DNA of 64,000 bases from an uncultured Alphaproteobacteria bacterium (GCA_902584805.1 CACIBE010000006.1:48480-112479); one strand, 5' to 3'. Positions 36,087 to 45,344 are shown, numbered from the stretch's first letter. The notes: generated by a model from the sequence alone, not told the origin. Numbers and translations: made by a program.

Positions 36087-37299
36087 AGCTGGTCTAGATA
36101 TTGGTAATTCAAAAATATCATGTGTAATTGCTGATTATAAGAATACTGAAAATATTAATATACTATCCATTGCTAGTGTTCCTAATAATAACATTAAAAA
36201 AAATATTATTTTAAATTTTGAAAATTTACATGATCAAATTAAATCTTTAGTTATAGATGCTGAAAAACAATCTCAAACTAAATTAAATTCTATTAATCTT
36301 AATCTATCTTTATTGAATTCTAATTCTCATTATTACAACTCAGCAATAGAATTAAAAAATGAGAAAATTTCAGAGTTACATCTTAAAAAAATTATTAATC
36401 AATCAGAATATTTTAATAATCACCGTGAACAATTCGAAATATTTAATAATATAACGTCATACGATATCGATAATAACCAATATTTTAATGCTCCAATAGG
36501 AAATTACTCAGATAATATAAAAATTAACTTTTACAAAATAAATATACAAAAAAAATATTCAGATAATATTTCCAGTGTTATCAAAAAATTGAAACTTAAT
36601 ATCGATAATTATATTCCTTCTCCATTATCTTCTTCTTTATCATCACTAACAAAAGATGAAAAAGAATTAGGAACTATTTGTATTGATTTAGGTCATTCAA
36701 CATCTTCCATATCAGTTTTTGAAAATAATAAATTTGTGTATGGAGACGCAATAGGTGTTGGCAGTAATAATGTTACATTAGATATTGCTCGAGGTTTATC
36801 AACTAACATTTCTAGTGCTGAAAGATTAAAAACTTTATACGGTTCTCTTGTTTCATCGCCCAGCGATGATCATGAAATAATAGAAATTCCAATAATTTCA
36901 GGTGATAAAAATTCATTTAAGCAAATAACAAGATCAAGCTTAAATGCTATTATTAGACCTCGTATTGAAGAAACTTTAGAGATGATATGGCAAAAAATTA
37001 AAGACAATAATTTAAACAATAAAAAATTAAATAATGTAGTTCTTACCGGCGGCGGGGCAATGATGGATAATATTGAAAAATATGTAGAAACAATTTTTGC
37101 AAGTGGCGTGAGAGTATCGAGTCCCTTAGAACAATTAAATTTGGATAATAATTTTAAAAAACCTAATTTTTGCGATATCATTGGATCTATCTTGTATGAA
37201 CAAGATTTATTTAAAATTGATTTTTTAGCAAATCAGTCAAAAAATACAAAAAAACGAGGAATATCCGGATTTTTTTCTTGGCTTGATCAGTATATTTAG
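36079..37299 (+). CDS. ftsA: Cell-division protein FtsA
   Basis: A 406-residue actin-fold protein that tethers FtsZ to the membrane. It shows AGLDIGNSKISCVIADY (phosphate 1), TICIDLGHSTSSISVF (phosphate 2), VVLTGGGAMMDN (adenosine motif), and a C-terminal amphipathic tail GISGFFSWLDQYI, the membrane-targeting sequence. It overlaps ftsQ by 8 bp. A 79-bp gap with candidate regulatory sites separates it from ftsZ. Confidence 0.92.
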   Translation: MIKAGLDIGNSKISCVIADYKNTENINILSIASVPNNNIKKNIILNFENLHDQIKSLVIDAEKQSQTKLNSINLNLSLLNSNSHYYNSAIELKNEKISELHLKKIINQSEYFNNHREQFEIFNNITSYDIDNNQYFNAPIGNYSDNIKINFYKINIQKKYSDNISSVIKKLKLNIDNYIPSPLSSSLSSLTKDEKELGTICIDLGHSTSSISVFENNKFVYGDAIGVGSNNVTLDIARGLSTNISSAERLKTLYGSLVSSPSDDHEIIEIPIISGDKNSFKQITRSSLNAIIRPRIEETLEMIWQKIKDNNLNNKKLNNVVLTGGGAMMDNIEKYVETIFASGVRVSSPLEQLNLDNNFKKPNFCDIIGSILYEQDLFKIDFLANQSKNTKKRGISGFFSWLDQYI

Positions 37300-37324
37300 A
37301 TAATACTATATCTAGTAAATTATA

Positions 37325-37362
37325 TTGACGATTTCGAACATAAATCGTTAAAAACTATTTAA
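37325..37362 (+). promoter_or_regulatory. Candidate ftsZ control region with a CtrA-like site
   Basis: TTAA (37348-37351), AAACTAT, TTAA (37359-37362) matches the full CtrA box TTAA-N7-TTAA, and ends 16 bp before the ftsZ ATG. Just upstream are TTGACG (37325-37330) and an inverted repeat CGATTT-N7-AAATCG (37329-37347). In Caulobacter CtrA controls ftsZ; here the role is inferred, and chance in AT-rich DNA is a real alternative. Confidence 0.4.
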
Positions 37363-37378
37363 AACGGCGGAGATTACA

Positions 37379-39028
37379 ATGACTATCAATATTTCAATAC
37401 AAGATGTAGGGCAAAACTTACATCCCAAAATAACAGTTTTGGGAGTAGGTGGATCTGGCGGAAATGCAGTTAACAATATGATTAATGCTAATTTAGAAGG
37501 TGTAGATTTTTTAATAGCAAATACAGATGCACAAGCTTTACAAATTTCAAGTTGTCCAAATAAAATTCAATTAGGATTAAACAGCACCAAAGGTTTGGGT
37601 GCGGGAATGAGACCTGACATTGGAAGACAGGCAGCAGAAGAAGCAATTCAAGATCTAAGTGAAAAGTTTGAGGGTAGTCATATGCTATTTATAGCTGCTG
37701 GAATGGGTGGTGGTACTGGCACAGGAGCTGCACCAGTAATTGCTAAACTAGCAAGAGAAAAAGGAATATTAACTGTAGGTGTAGTAACTAAACCTTTTCA
37801 TTTTGAAGGCTCTCAAAGAATGAAGTTAGCTGACAAAGGAATTGAAGAACTGCAACAGTATGTTGATACATTATTAACAATACCTAATCAAAATTTATTT
37901 AGAATTGCTAATGAAAAAACTACATTTTCTGATGCATTTAAGATGGCAGATGATGTTTTATATGCAGGTGTTAGAGGCGTAACTGATCTTATGGTTCAAC
38001 CTGGAATGATAAATTTAGATTTCTCAGATATCAAAACTGTAATGTCTGAAATGGGTAAAGCTATGATGGGCACTGGTGAAGCACAAGGTGAAGGTAGAGC
38101 AATTGCAGCTGCTGAAGCAGCTATTGCAAACCCATTAATTGATGACGTGTCCTTAAAAGGTGCAAAAGGTCTAATAATAAATATTACCGGCGGTAAAGAC
38201 ATTACATTGTATGAAGTTGATGAGGCTGCAAATAGGATCAAACAAGAAGTAGATGAGGAAGCAAATATTATTTATGGAACTACTTGCGACGATAGACTTG
38301 AAGGTGTTGTTAGAGTTAGCATTGTTGCTACAGGCATTGACGCAAACAATAATAAATCAACTAAACCGATAGAAAGCTTTGCACCAATAAATATAAATAA
38401 TGATATTTATAAACAAGATATAGAAAAATCTGAGTTATTGTCTGAAAGTACTATCTTACAGGAAAATTTTTCACAAGATGGGAGCATTCTAGATGAAGAG
38501 ATTAATGACATAGCAAATGAAGGAAAGCTCAATAATCAAAGTTCTGATAATATTCATGTAGATGAGCAAACAAATACTAACCAAATAGAGATTTCTAGCT
38601 TCGAAGAAAGTATTAATGATAAGGCATTTGTTCAAAATGAAGTTACAGAAACTTTAGATCAAATTGAAACTGATAATATCTCTGGGGAAGTATCAAGCTC
38701 ATCTATTGATATAGATAAAACAAATGAAGCAAGTGTAAGAAGGTTAAGTTTATTTGATACCCTTTCTACTGAAAATAAATCTGAAGATACAGCTGTAGAA
38801 AATGATATTATTACAAAGACTGAACCTGTTTTTGCCTCTTCAGAGGAAAAGATTGAAGAAAATGACTCTAAGGATAACAATTCTGAAGATGATAATTTAA
38901 GTATTGTTAAAAAAGAGGAATTCAGTGCTGAAGAGAGTGAAAATTCTGAAATAGATGATGAGTTCAATCAGGAAACAGAGGAAGAACTTTTAGATATACC
39001 AACTTTCCTTAGAAGACAGGCTAATTAG
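37379..39028 (+). CDS. ftsZ: Cell-division GTPase FtsZ
   Basis: A 549-residue tubulin homologue. GTP-binding features are [15 protein letters not shown] (20-34), ANTDAQAL, and the tubulin signature GGGTGTG (110-116), followed by the T7-loop region of the GTPase core, which ends near residue 325. About 200 acidic, low-complexity residues follow as a long linker, then the conserved C-terminal peptide [10 protein letters not shown] that binds FtsA. The linker makes it much longer than the roughly 380-residue E. coli protein and similar to other long alphaproteobacterial FtsZ. Its own leader with GGCGGAGA suggests independent expression. Confidence 0.96.
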   Translation: MTINISIQDVGQNLHPKITVLGVGGSGGNAVNNMINANLEGVDFLIANTDAQALQISSCPNKIQLGLNSTKGLGAGMRPDIGRQAAEEAIQDLSEKFEGSHMLFIAAGMGGGTGTGAAPVIAKLAREKGILTVGVVTKPFHFEGSQRMKLADKGIEELQQYVDTLLTIPNQNLFRIANEKTTFSDAFKMADDVLYAGVRGVTDLMVQPGMINLDFSDIKTVMSEMGKAMMGTGEAQGEGRAIAAAEAAIANPLIDDVSLKGAKGLIINITGGKDITLYEVDEAANRIKQEVDEEANIIYGTTCDDRLEGVVRVSIVATGIDANNNKSTKPIESFAPININNDIYKQDIEKSELLSESTILQENFSQDGSILDEEINDIANEGKLNNQSSDNIHVDEQTNTNQIEISSFEESINDKAFVQNEVTETLDQIETDNISGEVSSSSIDIDKTNEASVRRLSLFDTLSTENKSEDTAVENDIITKTEPVFASSEEKIEENDSKDNNSEDDNLSIVKKEEFSAEESENSEIDDEFNQETEEELLDIPTFLRRQAN

Positions 39029-39098
39029 TAAATAAACTATTATCTGCAATATTTTGAAATATTAGGTTAGTTGTTAAGAACGTCAAAAATATGTAAAA

Positions 39099-39125
39099 AA
39101 AAAGTGCTGAAAACAGCACTTTTTT
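39099..39125 (+). terminator. Terminator-like hairpin directly before lpxC
   Basis: AAAAAGTGCTG (39099-39109), an AAAA loop, then CAGCAC and six T (39114-39125). The arms are complementary through the A/T tracts. It has the form of an intrinsic terminator for the ftsZ transcript, but its T-run ends 3 bp before the lpxC ATG at 39129. Confidence 0.75.
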
Positions 39126-39128
39126 AAA

Positions 39129-40001
39129 ATGATAGACATATTAAATATTTCTAAAAATCAACAAACAATAGCTGAACCAGTATCAATTAATGGAATAGGA
39201 TTGCATTCAGGAGTAGATGTTACAATGAAGTTATATCCTGCTGAAGCTGATTATGGAATAAAGTTTATCCGAAAGGATCTGAATAAAAATAACATCATTG
39301 AAGCTATATGGTCAAATGTAACTAATACAAAATTAAGCACAACTATAAGTAATCAAAATGGCGCAAGTGTCTCAACAATTGAACATTTGATGAGTGCTTT
39401 GTCTGGACTACACATAGATAATATCAAAATTGAAATTGATGGACCAGAAGTCCCAATAATGGATGGAAGTTCAATAAAGTTTGTTGATCTTATTGATCAA
39501 ACATCCACCCAAAGTTTAAATAAAAGAAGAAAAATTTTAAAAGTTAAAAAAAATATTAAAGTAGAAAATAACGACTCATCTGTAGAATTAAGACCAAATA
39601 ATCAATTTTCAATTGATTTTGAAATTGATTTTCCTAGTAAATTAGTCAGTAAACAAAGCTGTCAACTACAACTTGTAAACGGAAACTATAAAACTGATAT
39701 TGCATCAGCACGTACTTTTGGATTTGAAAGAGATGTCGATATGCTTAGATCAAATGGTTTAGCACTAGGGGGTTCTTTAGATAACGCTGTTGTTGTTGGA
39801 GAAAGTAAAATACTTAATTCAGATGGATTGCGCTTTAAGGATGAGTTTGTAAGACATAAAATTCTTGATTCTATAGGAGATTTATATTTAGCAGGAGCTC
39901 CAATTCATGGATATTTTTTAGGTAACAAATCAGGTCATCATCTAAACAACTTATTATTAAGGTCTTTATTTGCTGATAAAAATAACTACGAATATATTTA
40001 G
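39129..40001 (+). CDS. lpxC: UDP-3-O-acyl-N-acetylglucosamine deacetylase LpxC
   Basis: A 290-residue zinc deacetylase that commits the cell to lipid A synthesis, so the organism makes lipopolysaccharide. Zinc-binding features are STIEHLMSALSGL (first His), and HKILDSIGDLYLAG (His and Asp); GSSIKFVDLI and the catalytic GHHLNNLLL are also clear. The start at 39129 lies 3 bp after a terminator-like hairpin, with no room for a Shine-Dalgarno site. It abuts the convergent fumC gene with no gap. Confidence 0.93.
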   Translation: MIDILNISKNQQTIAEPVSINGIGLHSGVDVTMKLYPAEADYGIKFIRKDLNKNNIIEAIWSNVTNTKLSTTISNQNGASVSTIEHLMSALSGLHIDNIKIEIDGPEVPIMDGSSIKFVDLIDQTSTQSLNKRRKILKVKKNIKVENNDSSVELRPNNQFSIDFEIDFPSKLVSKQSCQLQLVNGNYKTDIASARTFGFERDVDMLRSNGLALGGSLDNAVVVGESKILNSDGLRFKDEFVRHKILDSIGDLYLAGAPIHGYFLGNKSGHHLNNLLLRSLFADKNNYEYI

Positions 40002-41387
40002 TTAAATCATTTTCTTTGGATCAACTATCTTATCAAATTCTTTTTCAGAAATTAATTTTAATTTTAATGCTGCTTCTTTAAGAGTCAAATTTTCATTAAA
40101 TGCTTTTTTTGCAATTTTTGCTGCATTATCATATCCAATAGTTTTATTTAGGGCAGTTACAAGCATTAAAGAATTATTTAAATGATTATCAATCATTATT
40201 TTATTTGCCTTTAATCCTTTTAAACAATTTTTATTAAAACTTTTTATTCCATCATTAATAAGATTAATAGATTGAATTATATTCAAGGCTATAACTGGCT
40301 TATACGCATTTAATTGAAAGTGACCATTTGAACCTGCAATATCTACTGTTGTACTATTTCCAATTACTTGAACGCAGACCATACTCAATGCTTCAATTTG
40401 AGTTGGATTTATTTTTCCTGGCATTATTGATGATCCGGGTTCATTTGCTGGTAATATCAATTCTCCTAAACCTGATCTAGGTCCAGATGCTAAAAATCTA
40501 ATGTCATTTATTATTTTTAATAATGAAATTGATAAAGTTTTTAAAGAATTTGAAAAATTAATTAGTGGGTCATGAGAAGCTAAAGACTCAAATTTATTTT
40601 GAGCAGGTTTATAATTATCCCTAGTAAGTTTATTCAAATATTTACAAAATACTTTATCAAATTTTTTTGGTGCATTAATTCCAGAACCTACAGCAGTGCC
40701 ACCCTGAGCAAGATATTTTAATTCTAATTTTGAAACTTCTATTCTTTTTAAACAAGCTTGTAATTGAGTGCAAAAAGCAGAAAATTCATTACCTAAAGTA
40801 ATTGGCGTTGCATCTTGAGTATGCGTTCTTCCTATTTTAATTATATTTTGAAATATTTTTTTCTTTTTTTGAAATTCTTTTATTAAGTCTTTTAGATTTG
40901 GAATCAAATCTTTTATTGACAACTCATTAATTGCAACATGCATAATTGTTGGAAAGGTATCATTTGATGATTGAGATAAATTTACATGATCATTTGGATG
41001 AATAGGTTTTTTACTTCCAATTTTTCCTTTTAATTTTTTGATAATATGATTACTAATTACTTCATTTGCATTCATATTAGTTTGAGTTCCAGATCCAGTT
41101 TGCCATACTGATAATGGAAACTCTTCAATAAGTTTTAAATTTATAATATCATCGCAAGCTTTTGATATTAATGATCCCAATTTTTTATCTATTACACCTA
41201 GTTCCATGTTAGCTTCCGCAGCTGCTTTCTTTTGTTGACCCAATGCGACAATCAATTCTGACGGTATTTTTTCACTGCCAATTATAAAATTTTCTAAGGA
41301 TCTTTGAGTTTGCGCACCCCAAAGTTTATTTTTATCAATTTTTTTGGAACCTAAACTATCAAATTCTATTCTTTTTTTATTAGCCAT
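40002..41387 (-). CDS. fumC: Fumarate hydratase, class II (FumC)
   Basis: A 461-residue TCA-cycle enzyme of the fumarase/aspartase superfamily. It contains LWGAQTQRSLENF near the start, SGTQTNMNANEVI, QSSNDTFPTIMH, GRTHTQDATPITLG and the family signature GSSIMPGKINPTQ with the catalytic serine loop. It runs convergent to lpxC, with stop codons adjacent. The next gene, gpmA, is divergent from it, 42 bp away. Confidence 0.94.
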   Translation of the reverse strand: MANKKRIEFDSLGSKKIDKNKLWGAQTQRSLENFIIGSEKIPSELIVALGQQKKAAAEANMELGVIDKKLGSLISKACDDIINLKLIEEFPLSVWQTGSGTQTNMNANEVISNHIIKKLKGKIGSKKPIHPNDHVNLSQSSNDTFPTIMHVAINELSIKDLIPNLKDLIKEFQKKKKIFQNIIKIGRTHTQDATPITLGNEFSAFCTQLQACLKRIEVSKLELKYLAQGGTAVGSGINAPKKFDKVFCKYLNKLTRDNYKPAQNKFESLASHDPLINFSNSLKTLSISLLKIINDIRFLASGPRSGLGELILPANEPGSSIMPGKINPTQIEALSMVCVQVIGNSTTVDIAGSNGHFQLNAYKPVIALNIIQSINLINDGIKSFNKNCLKGLKANKIMIDNHLNNSLMLVTALNKTIGYDNAAKIAKKAFNENLTLKEAALKLKLISEKEFDKIVDPKKMI

Positions 41388-41429
41388 TACTTACTTAACA
41401 AACTCTTTATAACATATTATAAGTAACTT

Positions 41430-42059
41430 ATGAACAAACTTGTTTTACTTAGACATGGTCAAAGTCAGTGGAATTTAGAAAATAGATTTACTGGCTGGAA
41501 AGATGTTCCATTAACTGAAAAAGGTATTAATGAAGCTAATAATGCAGGACATTTATTAAAAAAACATAATATAAAAATTGATAAAGTTTTTAGTAGTGTT
41601 TTAGAAAGAGCAAATAAAACAGCAGAAATAGCTATAAAGGCATCAGAGATAGAAAATTTATATAAAAATGGAAAATTAATTTATGAAAAAAACCAAAATC
41701 TAAATGAGAGGGATTATGGAGATTTAGTTGGGTTAAATAAAGCTGAAACTGCTGATAAATTTGGGAAAGAACAAGTACACATATGGAGAAGATCTTATGA
41801 TACACCGCCTCCAAATGGGGAAAGTCTCAAGGATGTGGTAGATCGAGTTTCTCCTTACTTTACTGAAACAATACAACCACATATTTTAAATAAAAAAAAT
41901 GTTTTAATTGCAGCACATGGTAATTCCTTAAGAGCAATTATGATTAAAGTTGGTATGTACAAACCTGAAGAAATATCTTCAATAGAACTACCAACAGGTA
42001 GCCCATTATGTATAGACTACCAAAATGGTGAATTAATTGAGCATTATTACTTAGATTAA
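41430..42059 (+). CDS. gpmA: 2,3-bisphosphoglycerate-dependent phosphoglycerate mutase
   Basis: A 209-residue histidine-phosphatase-fold glycolytic enzyme. The RHG motif with the phospho-histidine is LLRHGQSQWNLENRFTGW (6-23); SSVLERANKTA, LNERDYGDLVGLNK and the second histidine in IAAHGNSLRAI follow. It is shorter than the 250-residue E. coli enzyme, as is common in alphaproteobacteria. It overlaps the convergent sspB gene by 4 bp. Confidence 0.92.
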   Translation: MNKLVLLRHGQSQWNLENRFTGWKDVPLTEKGINEANNAGHLLKKHNIKIDKVFSSVLERANKTAEIAIKASEIENLYKNGKLIYEKNQNLNERDYGDLVGLNKAETADKFGKEQVHIWRRSYDTPPPNGESLKDVVDRVSPYFTETIQPHILNKKNVLIAAHGNSLRAIMIKVGMYKPEEISSIELPTGSPLCIDYQNGELIEHYYLD

Positions 42060-42487
42060 TTTTTTTTATAATTTGAAAAATTAATTATATTATCTTTTTT
42101 TGATTTATTATTTTCCAATTTTTTATTTACTTTCTTCTGAATTTTATTTTTTTGCAAAATTAAACCAAAATTAGCTGAGGGATCTGCAAATGAAACAATG
42201 GCATTATAATTAATTTTTAAGTTTGTTTTAATATCGTCAAATGACAGTGTGATAGAAAAATTATTTTTATTTATTTCTAGATCATAATATTCATATTGAA
42301 TAATAATTGTCATTTCTTGGGGGTAATTTTGTTTTAACCAATTAGGTAATTCAACGTTTTTATCATTTGTTAAAAATGTAACGTAGAGATGATTATTATT
42401 TGATAATCCATTATCTTTTATGTTTTTGAGAATATCCTTAAATACATTTAGCATATTCTTATCGAGTATTTTTTGATATTCAATCAT
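42056..42487 (-). CDS. sspB: SspB-like ClpXP adaptor
   Basis: A 143-residue protein of the alphaproteobacterial SspB type, with HLYVTFLTNDKNVELPNWL and NYPQEMTIIIQYEYYDLEI in the substrate-binding fold, and IVSFADPSANFGLIL near the end of the fold. A basic, disordered tail (KKVNKKLENNKSKK) links to a short end that would dock ClpX. SspB delivers ssrA-tagged proteins to ClpXP. Its neighbour fumC is a common partner in the class, and the tmRNA gene lies 7.4 kb away. Confidence 0.78.
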   Translation of the reverse strand: MIEYQKILDKNMLNVFKDILKNIKDNGLSNNNHLYVTFLTNDKNVELPNWLKQNYPQEMTIIIQYEYYDLEINKNNFSITLSFDDIKTNLKINYNAIVSFADPSANFGLILQKNKIQKKVNKKLENNKSKKDNIINFSNYKKN

Positions 42488-42535
42488 TTCTGTTTTATTT
42501 TTTTATTAAATATTTAAAGTATTGCAATAAAATTT

Positions 42536-43060
42536 ATGAGTTTAGATAAAAATAATTCGCAATATAGTAAAATTGCAAAATTATTTCATTGGGGGTTTGT
42601 TCTTTTATTTGTTTATGGTGTAGCAAAGCAAGTAGATGATATTAATCAGCTTGAAGACCAAGCATTTTTTAGATTTGAAATTATTTTTGCAGTAATTTTT
42701 CTGTTTCTTCTATTAATCCGTCTAATTTATATGAAAACAACACAAAAGACATCCTTACCTGCAGATACTCCTAAAGCTCAAAAATTAGCTGCTAAAATTG
42801 TTCACAACGGTATGTATGCTTTATTAATAGGCACTGTGTTATCAGGGTTATTGATTGCATTTTTATTTTGGATAGAACTTAGAGATGGAATTTTAATTAA
42901 TATTGTTATTTTTTTTCACGAACTAAATATTAATTTGCTCTATTTATTTATTGGTATACATATTGTAGCAGCAACCTATCATCGTTTAAAAAGAGATGGT
43001 GTTTGGAGCTCAATGGTGCCTTTTTTGAAAGAAAAAAACTCTTTAAAAAATGAAATATAA
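42536..43060 (+). CDS. Cytochrome b561 family protein
   Basis: A 174-residue inner-membrane di-haem b-type cytochrome with about four transmembrane helices. Candidate haem ligands are the histidines in KLFHWGF, KIVHNGMYAL, IFFHELN and ATYHRLKR. It probably moves electrons from the quinol pool. Its last 11 bases overlap the next gene. A truncated, nearly identical copy of its 3' two-thirds lies at 46225-46562 on the other strand, inside a mobile element. Confidence 0.87.
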   Translation: MSLDKNNSQYSKIAKLFHWGFVLLFVYGVAKQVDDINQLEDQAFFRFEIIFAVIFLFLLLIRLIYMKTTQKTSLPADTPKAQKLAAKIVHNGMYALLIGTVLSGLLIAFLFWIELRDGILINIVIFFHELNINLLYLFIGIHIVAATYHRLKRDGVWSSMVPFLKEKNSLKNEI

Positions 43061-43973
43061 AAAATTAATTGAAGATTTAAAAATAGATAGTTTTGAGTAT
43101 TTAGATATAGGTTCAGGATATGATTTTCTTATTACCAGCACAACTTCATCTGTTGGAATAAATAATTTTACTGTTGATAAAGCAATTGCAAATAAATTTA
43201 ATTTAAAATTAATAGATCCAGCAATTGAACAAAACCAAAAAATTGAAAATCTTAAAAAATATTTCAAAAGTGTTAGTACGTTTAAAGATGCTGTTTATGA
43301 TGGAAATAAAAAAATCTTCAATATTTTGAAAGCAACACATGGAAGTTCTTTTTTAGAACCTCATATGGAAAATATTATTAATTGGAGAGGTTATGACAAT
43401 CGATTTGAAATAGTAAATAAAAAAGAAATTCAAACTGTTAAATTTAGTGATTTTATTAAAATAAATAAAATTGAATGCATAGATTATTTAAGATTAATGG
43501 TTCAAGGTCAAGGTTTTGATATTTTAAAAGACTTAGATGAAAACAACTTTAGAAAAATAAATTTAATTTCTATGACTGTAGAATTTATTCAAATTTATAG
43601 AAACCAGGGCATCTTTAGTGATATAATTAAATTATTATCAATTAATGGTTTTAAAATTGTAAATTTTGAAAAAAATACAACTGGGAGAATTTCAAATCCT
43701 AAAAAAAGAAAAATAAATAAATTAATTTGGTCAGATATTTTATTTATTAAAGATTTTACAAAACATAATGATAAAAAAGAAGAAGATATATACAAAATGG
43801 CCATTTTATTATCTAGTTTAAATTTTGAAGAAGAGGCTATTTTTTTATTACGTGAGAATAAAATAGATAAAAAAATAATTAATTTTTTTATTAAAATTCA
43901 TAAAAGTAAAAGAGGGATTATCGAAAAATTAAATTTAATTTTAAAAAAAATAAAAAATAATATCTTCTCCTAA
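43050..43973 (+). CDS. FkbM-like methyltransferase-type protein, divergent
   Basis: A 307-residue protein whose layout resembles FkbM-type SAM methyltransferases: FEYLDIGSGYD near 15-25, VKFSDFIKINKIECIDYLRLMVQGQG near 130-155 (normal family pattern IDLLKIDVEG), and LISMTVEFIQIY. The canonical acidic residues of the second motif are replaced (LMVQGQG), so activity is uncertain. The C-terminus is a lysine-rich helical extension. It overlaps cytochrome b561 by 11 bp. It is the last chromosomal gene before the integrated elements. Confidence 0.5.
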   Translation: MKYKKLIEDLKIDSFEYLDIGSGYDFLITSTTSSVGINNFTVDKAIANKFNLKLIDPAIEQNQKIENLKKYFKSVSTFKDAVYDGNKKIFNILKATHGSSFLEPHMENIINWRGYDNRFEIVNKKEIQTVKFSDFIKINKIECIDYLRLMVQGQGFDILKDLDENNFRKINLISMTVEFIQIYRNQGIFSDIIKLLSINGFKIVNFEKNTTGRISNPKKRKINKLIWSDILFIKDFTKHNDKKEEDIYKMAILLSSLNFEEEAIFLLRENKIDKKIINFFIKIHKSKRGIIEKLNLILKKIKNNIFS

Positions 43974-44044
43974 GCTAATATTATAGGTGAACCTGGAGTA
44001 TTTTAAAAAAAACTGGATAAATAAATCAAAATTCAAGATTATAG

Positions 44045-44067
44045 TGGGGCGTTCTGTTGCTCGGTGC
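44045..44067 (+). repeat. att core copy 1 (ssrA 3'-end sequence)
   Basis: A 23-bp copy starting TGGGGCGTTCTGT, identical to 49928-49950, where it forms the 3' end of ssrA. It marks the left boundary of the whole array. The DNA on its left is probably the original chromosome downstream of ssrA. Confidence 0.85.
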
Positions 44068-44086
44068 GGGAACTAGTGCTCCTTTT

Positions 44087-44217
44087 ATGACGCGTGAACA
44101 AACACCCAAAACAATAAGCAATCTCTAGCTAATTCGCTCATTCTTTGTTAAAAAAGTTATATCATTTAATCCTCAAAAAATGAAATTTTTAATAAAAATG
44201 ACGCGTAATGGACGCGT
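44087..44217 (+). repeat. Left arm-type repeats of element 1 (GACGCGT)
   Basis: ATGACGCGTGA at 44087-44097, ATGACGCGT at 44198-44206 and GGACGCGT at 44210-44217, all in one orientation. The palindromic ACGCGT core is rare in this AT-rich DNA. The last two lie inside the first codons of the element's first gene. Confidence 0.65.
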
Positions 44218-44644
44218 AAACTTAGGGCATTTTTCTTATTCTAATGATAGTAATAATTTTATGAATTCTAATGAGGCTATAGATTTTATAAAAAATAATA
44301 AAATATTTTGCTTTAAAACTATGTTTGCTGGAAAAGAAAAAATTTACGGACTTACAGTTTTAAGAGAATATGAAATTAAAAATTGGTATCATGCTATAGA
44401 TTTACAAATTGATCCAAAAGATTATTTAAATTTAAATAAGGAAAAATTAATTGAATATTTAAAAAAGGTTCACGTTTATATTTTGTGCGATAAAAAACCC
44501 ATTATTTCCCATATTAATGATTGCTTGCATCTTGATATATATAAAAATATAGGATTAGAGGGTCTTAACAAAAGAGCAGATCTAATAAGAGATAATGAAA
44601 ATTTATTAAATAAAATAAAAATTAAATTTCAAATTAATGAATAA
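44180..44644 (+). CDS. Small protein resembling the C-terminal SH3-like domain of exonuclease I
   Basis: A 154-residue protein. From memory its pattern follows the ExoI (SbcB) C-terminal region: CFKTMFAGKEKIYGLTVL, then HAIDLQIDPKDYLNL, KLIEYLKK, and a KPIISHIND stretch where ExoI has VHINKCPVL, ending in GLEGLNKRADLIRDN. The N-terminal DEDD nuclease domain is absent, so it should not cut DNA. ExoI uses this region to bind DNA and SSB, so a modulator of the host enzyme is possible (inference). The start may be 44180 or the ATG at 44198; the latter lies in an arm-type repeat. It overlaps the next gene by 8 bp. Confidence 0.5.
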   Translation: MKFLIKMTRNGRVNLGHFSYSNDSNNFMNSNEAIDFIKNNKIFCFKTMFAGKEKIYGLTVLREYEIKNWYHAIDLQIDPKDYLNLNKEKLIEYLKKVHVYILCDKKPIISHINDCLHLDIYKNIGLEGLNKRADLIRDNENLLNKIKIKFQINE

Positions 44645-45338
44645 TAGAATTTATAAGCTTACCGTCTATTCAATTAAATTTTATTTGCTAATATTTTTAT
44701 CTATATTGATCTCATTTGAACTTTATGGACAAACAACAATTTTGTCTCATGAAAATCTTAAACTTGGGATGACCAAGGATGAAGTTTTATCAAGAATAGA
44801 AGTAAAGTCATTATCAATAAAGTCTGAAGGTGAATACGGGCCCGAATATACTTTGATTTTTGATAATGCTTATTATGAAATTGAAGGTATTAAATTTGAA
44901 AGAAGGCTTAGACTTGATAGTGATATATTAACAGAAATTAGATTAGGCAAAATCTATTTAGAAACTAGCAAAGAAGAGGATGCACAAGAATATTCAAATA
45001 AATTATCTAATTTATTTTTATTAAAAGGAAAAAAATTAACAAATAATGAGCCAATTTATGAAAATACAATTCTTGAAAATCAAATTCAAATTTTTGATAT
45101 TCAATTCGTTGGTCAAAAATATGAAGCTATAGAAAGACAATGTCATTTTGATGCAGAAAAAACGAAACGAGAAACCTACAAATTTATTTTAGATAATGCT
45201 CAATTTATTTATGAATTCGATAGTTCCCCTTGTCATGAATTAGATGGTTTTATCTCTAATTTTAAAGTTTATTACCAAATAAAAAATTCATATATTTTTG
45301 AAGAAGAACAGAGAAAGATTAAAAAAAGTAAATTTTAG
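44637..45338 (+). CDS. Secreted protein of unknown function
   Basis: A 233-residue protein with a signal peptide or N-terminal anchor (hydrophobic about 13-30, possible cut after ELYGQ). ENLKLGMTKDEVLSRI near 40-55 resembles the GMTkeEVl turn of SmpA/OmlA-like domains. Two cysteines late in the chain (in RQCHFD and SSPCHE) could form a disulphide. It is coupled to the upstream gene. I do not recognise a function. Confidence 0.6.
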   Translation: MNNRIYKLTVYSIKFYLLIFLSILISFELYGQTTILSHENLKLGMTKDEVLSRIEVKSLSIKSEGEYGPEYTLIFDNAYYEIEGIKFERRLRLDSDILTEIRLGKIYLETSKEEDAQEYSNKLSNLFLLKGKKLTNNEPIYENTILENQIQIFDIQFVGQKYEAIERQCHFDAEKTKRETYKFILDNAQFIYEFDSSPCHELDGFISNFKVYYQIKNSYIFEEEQRKIKKSKF

Positions 45339-45344
45339 ATACTT

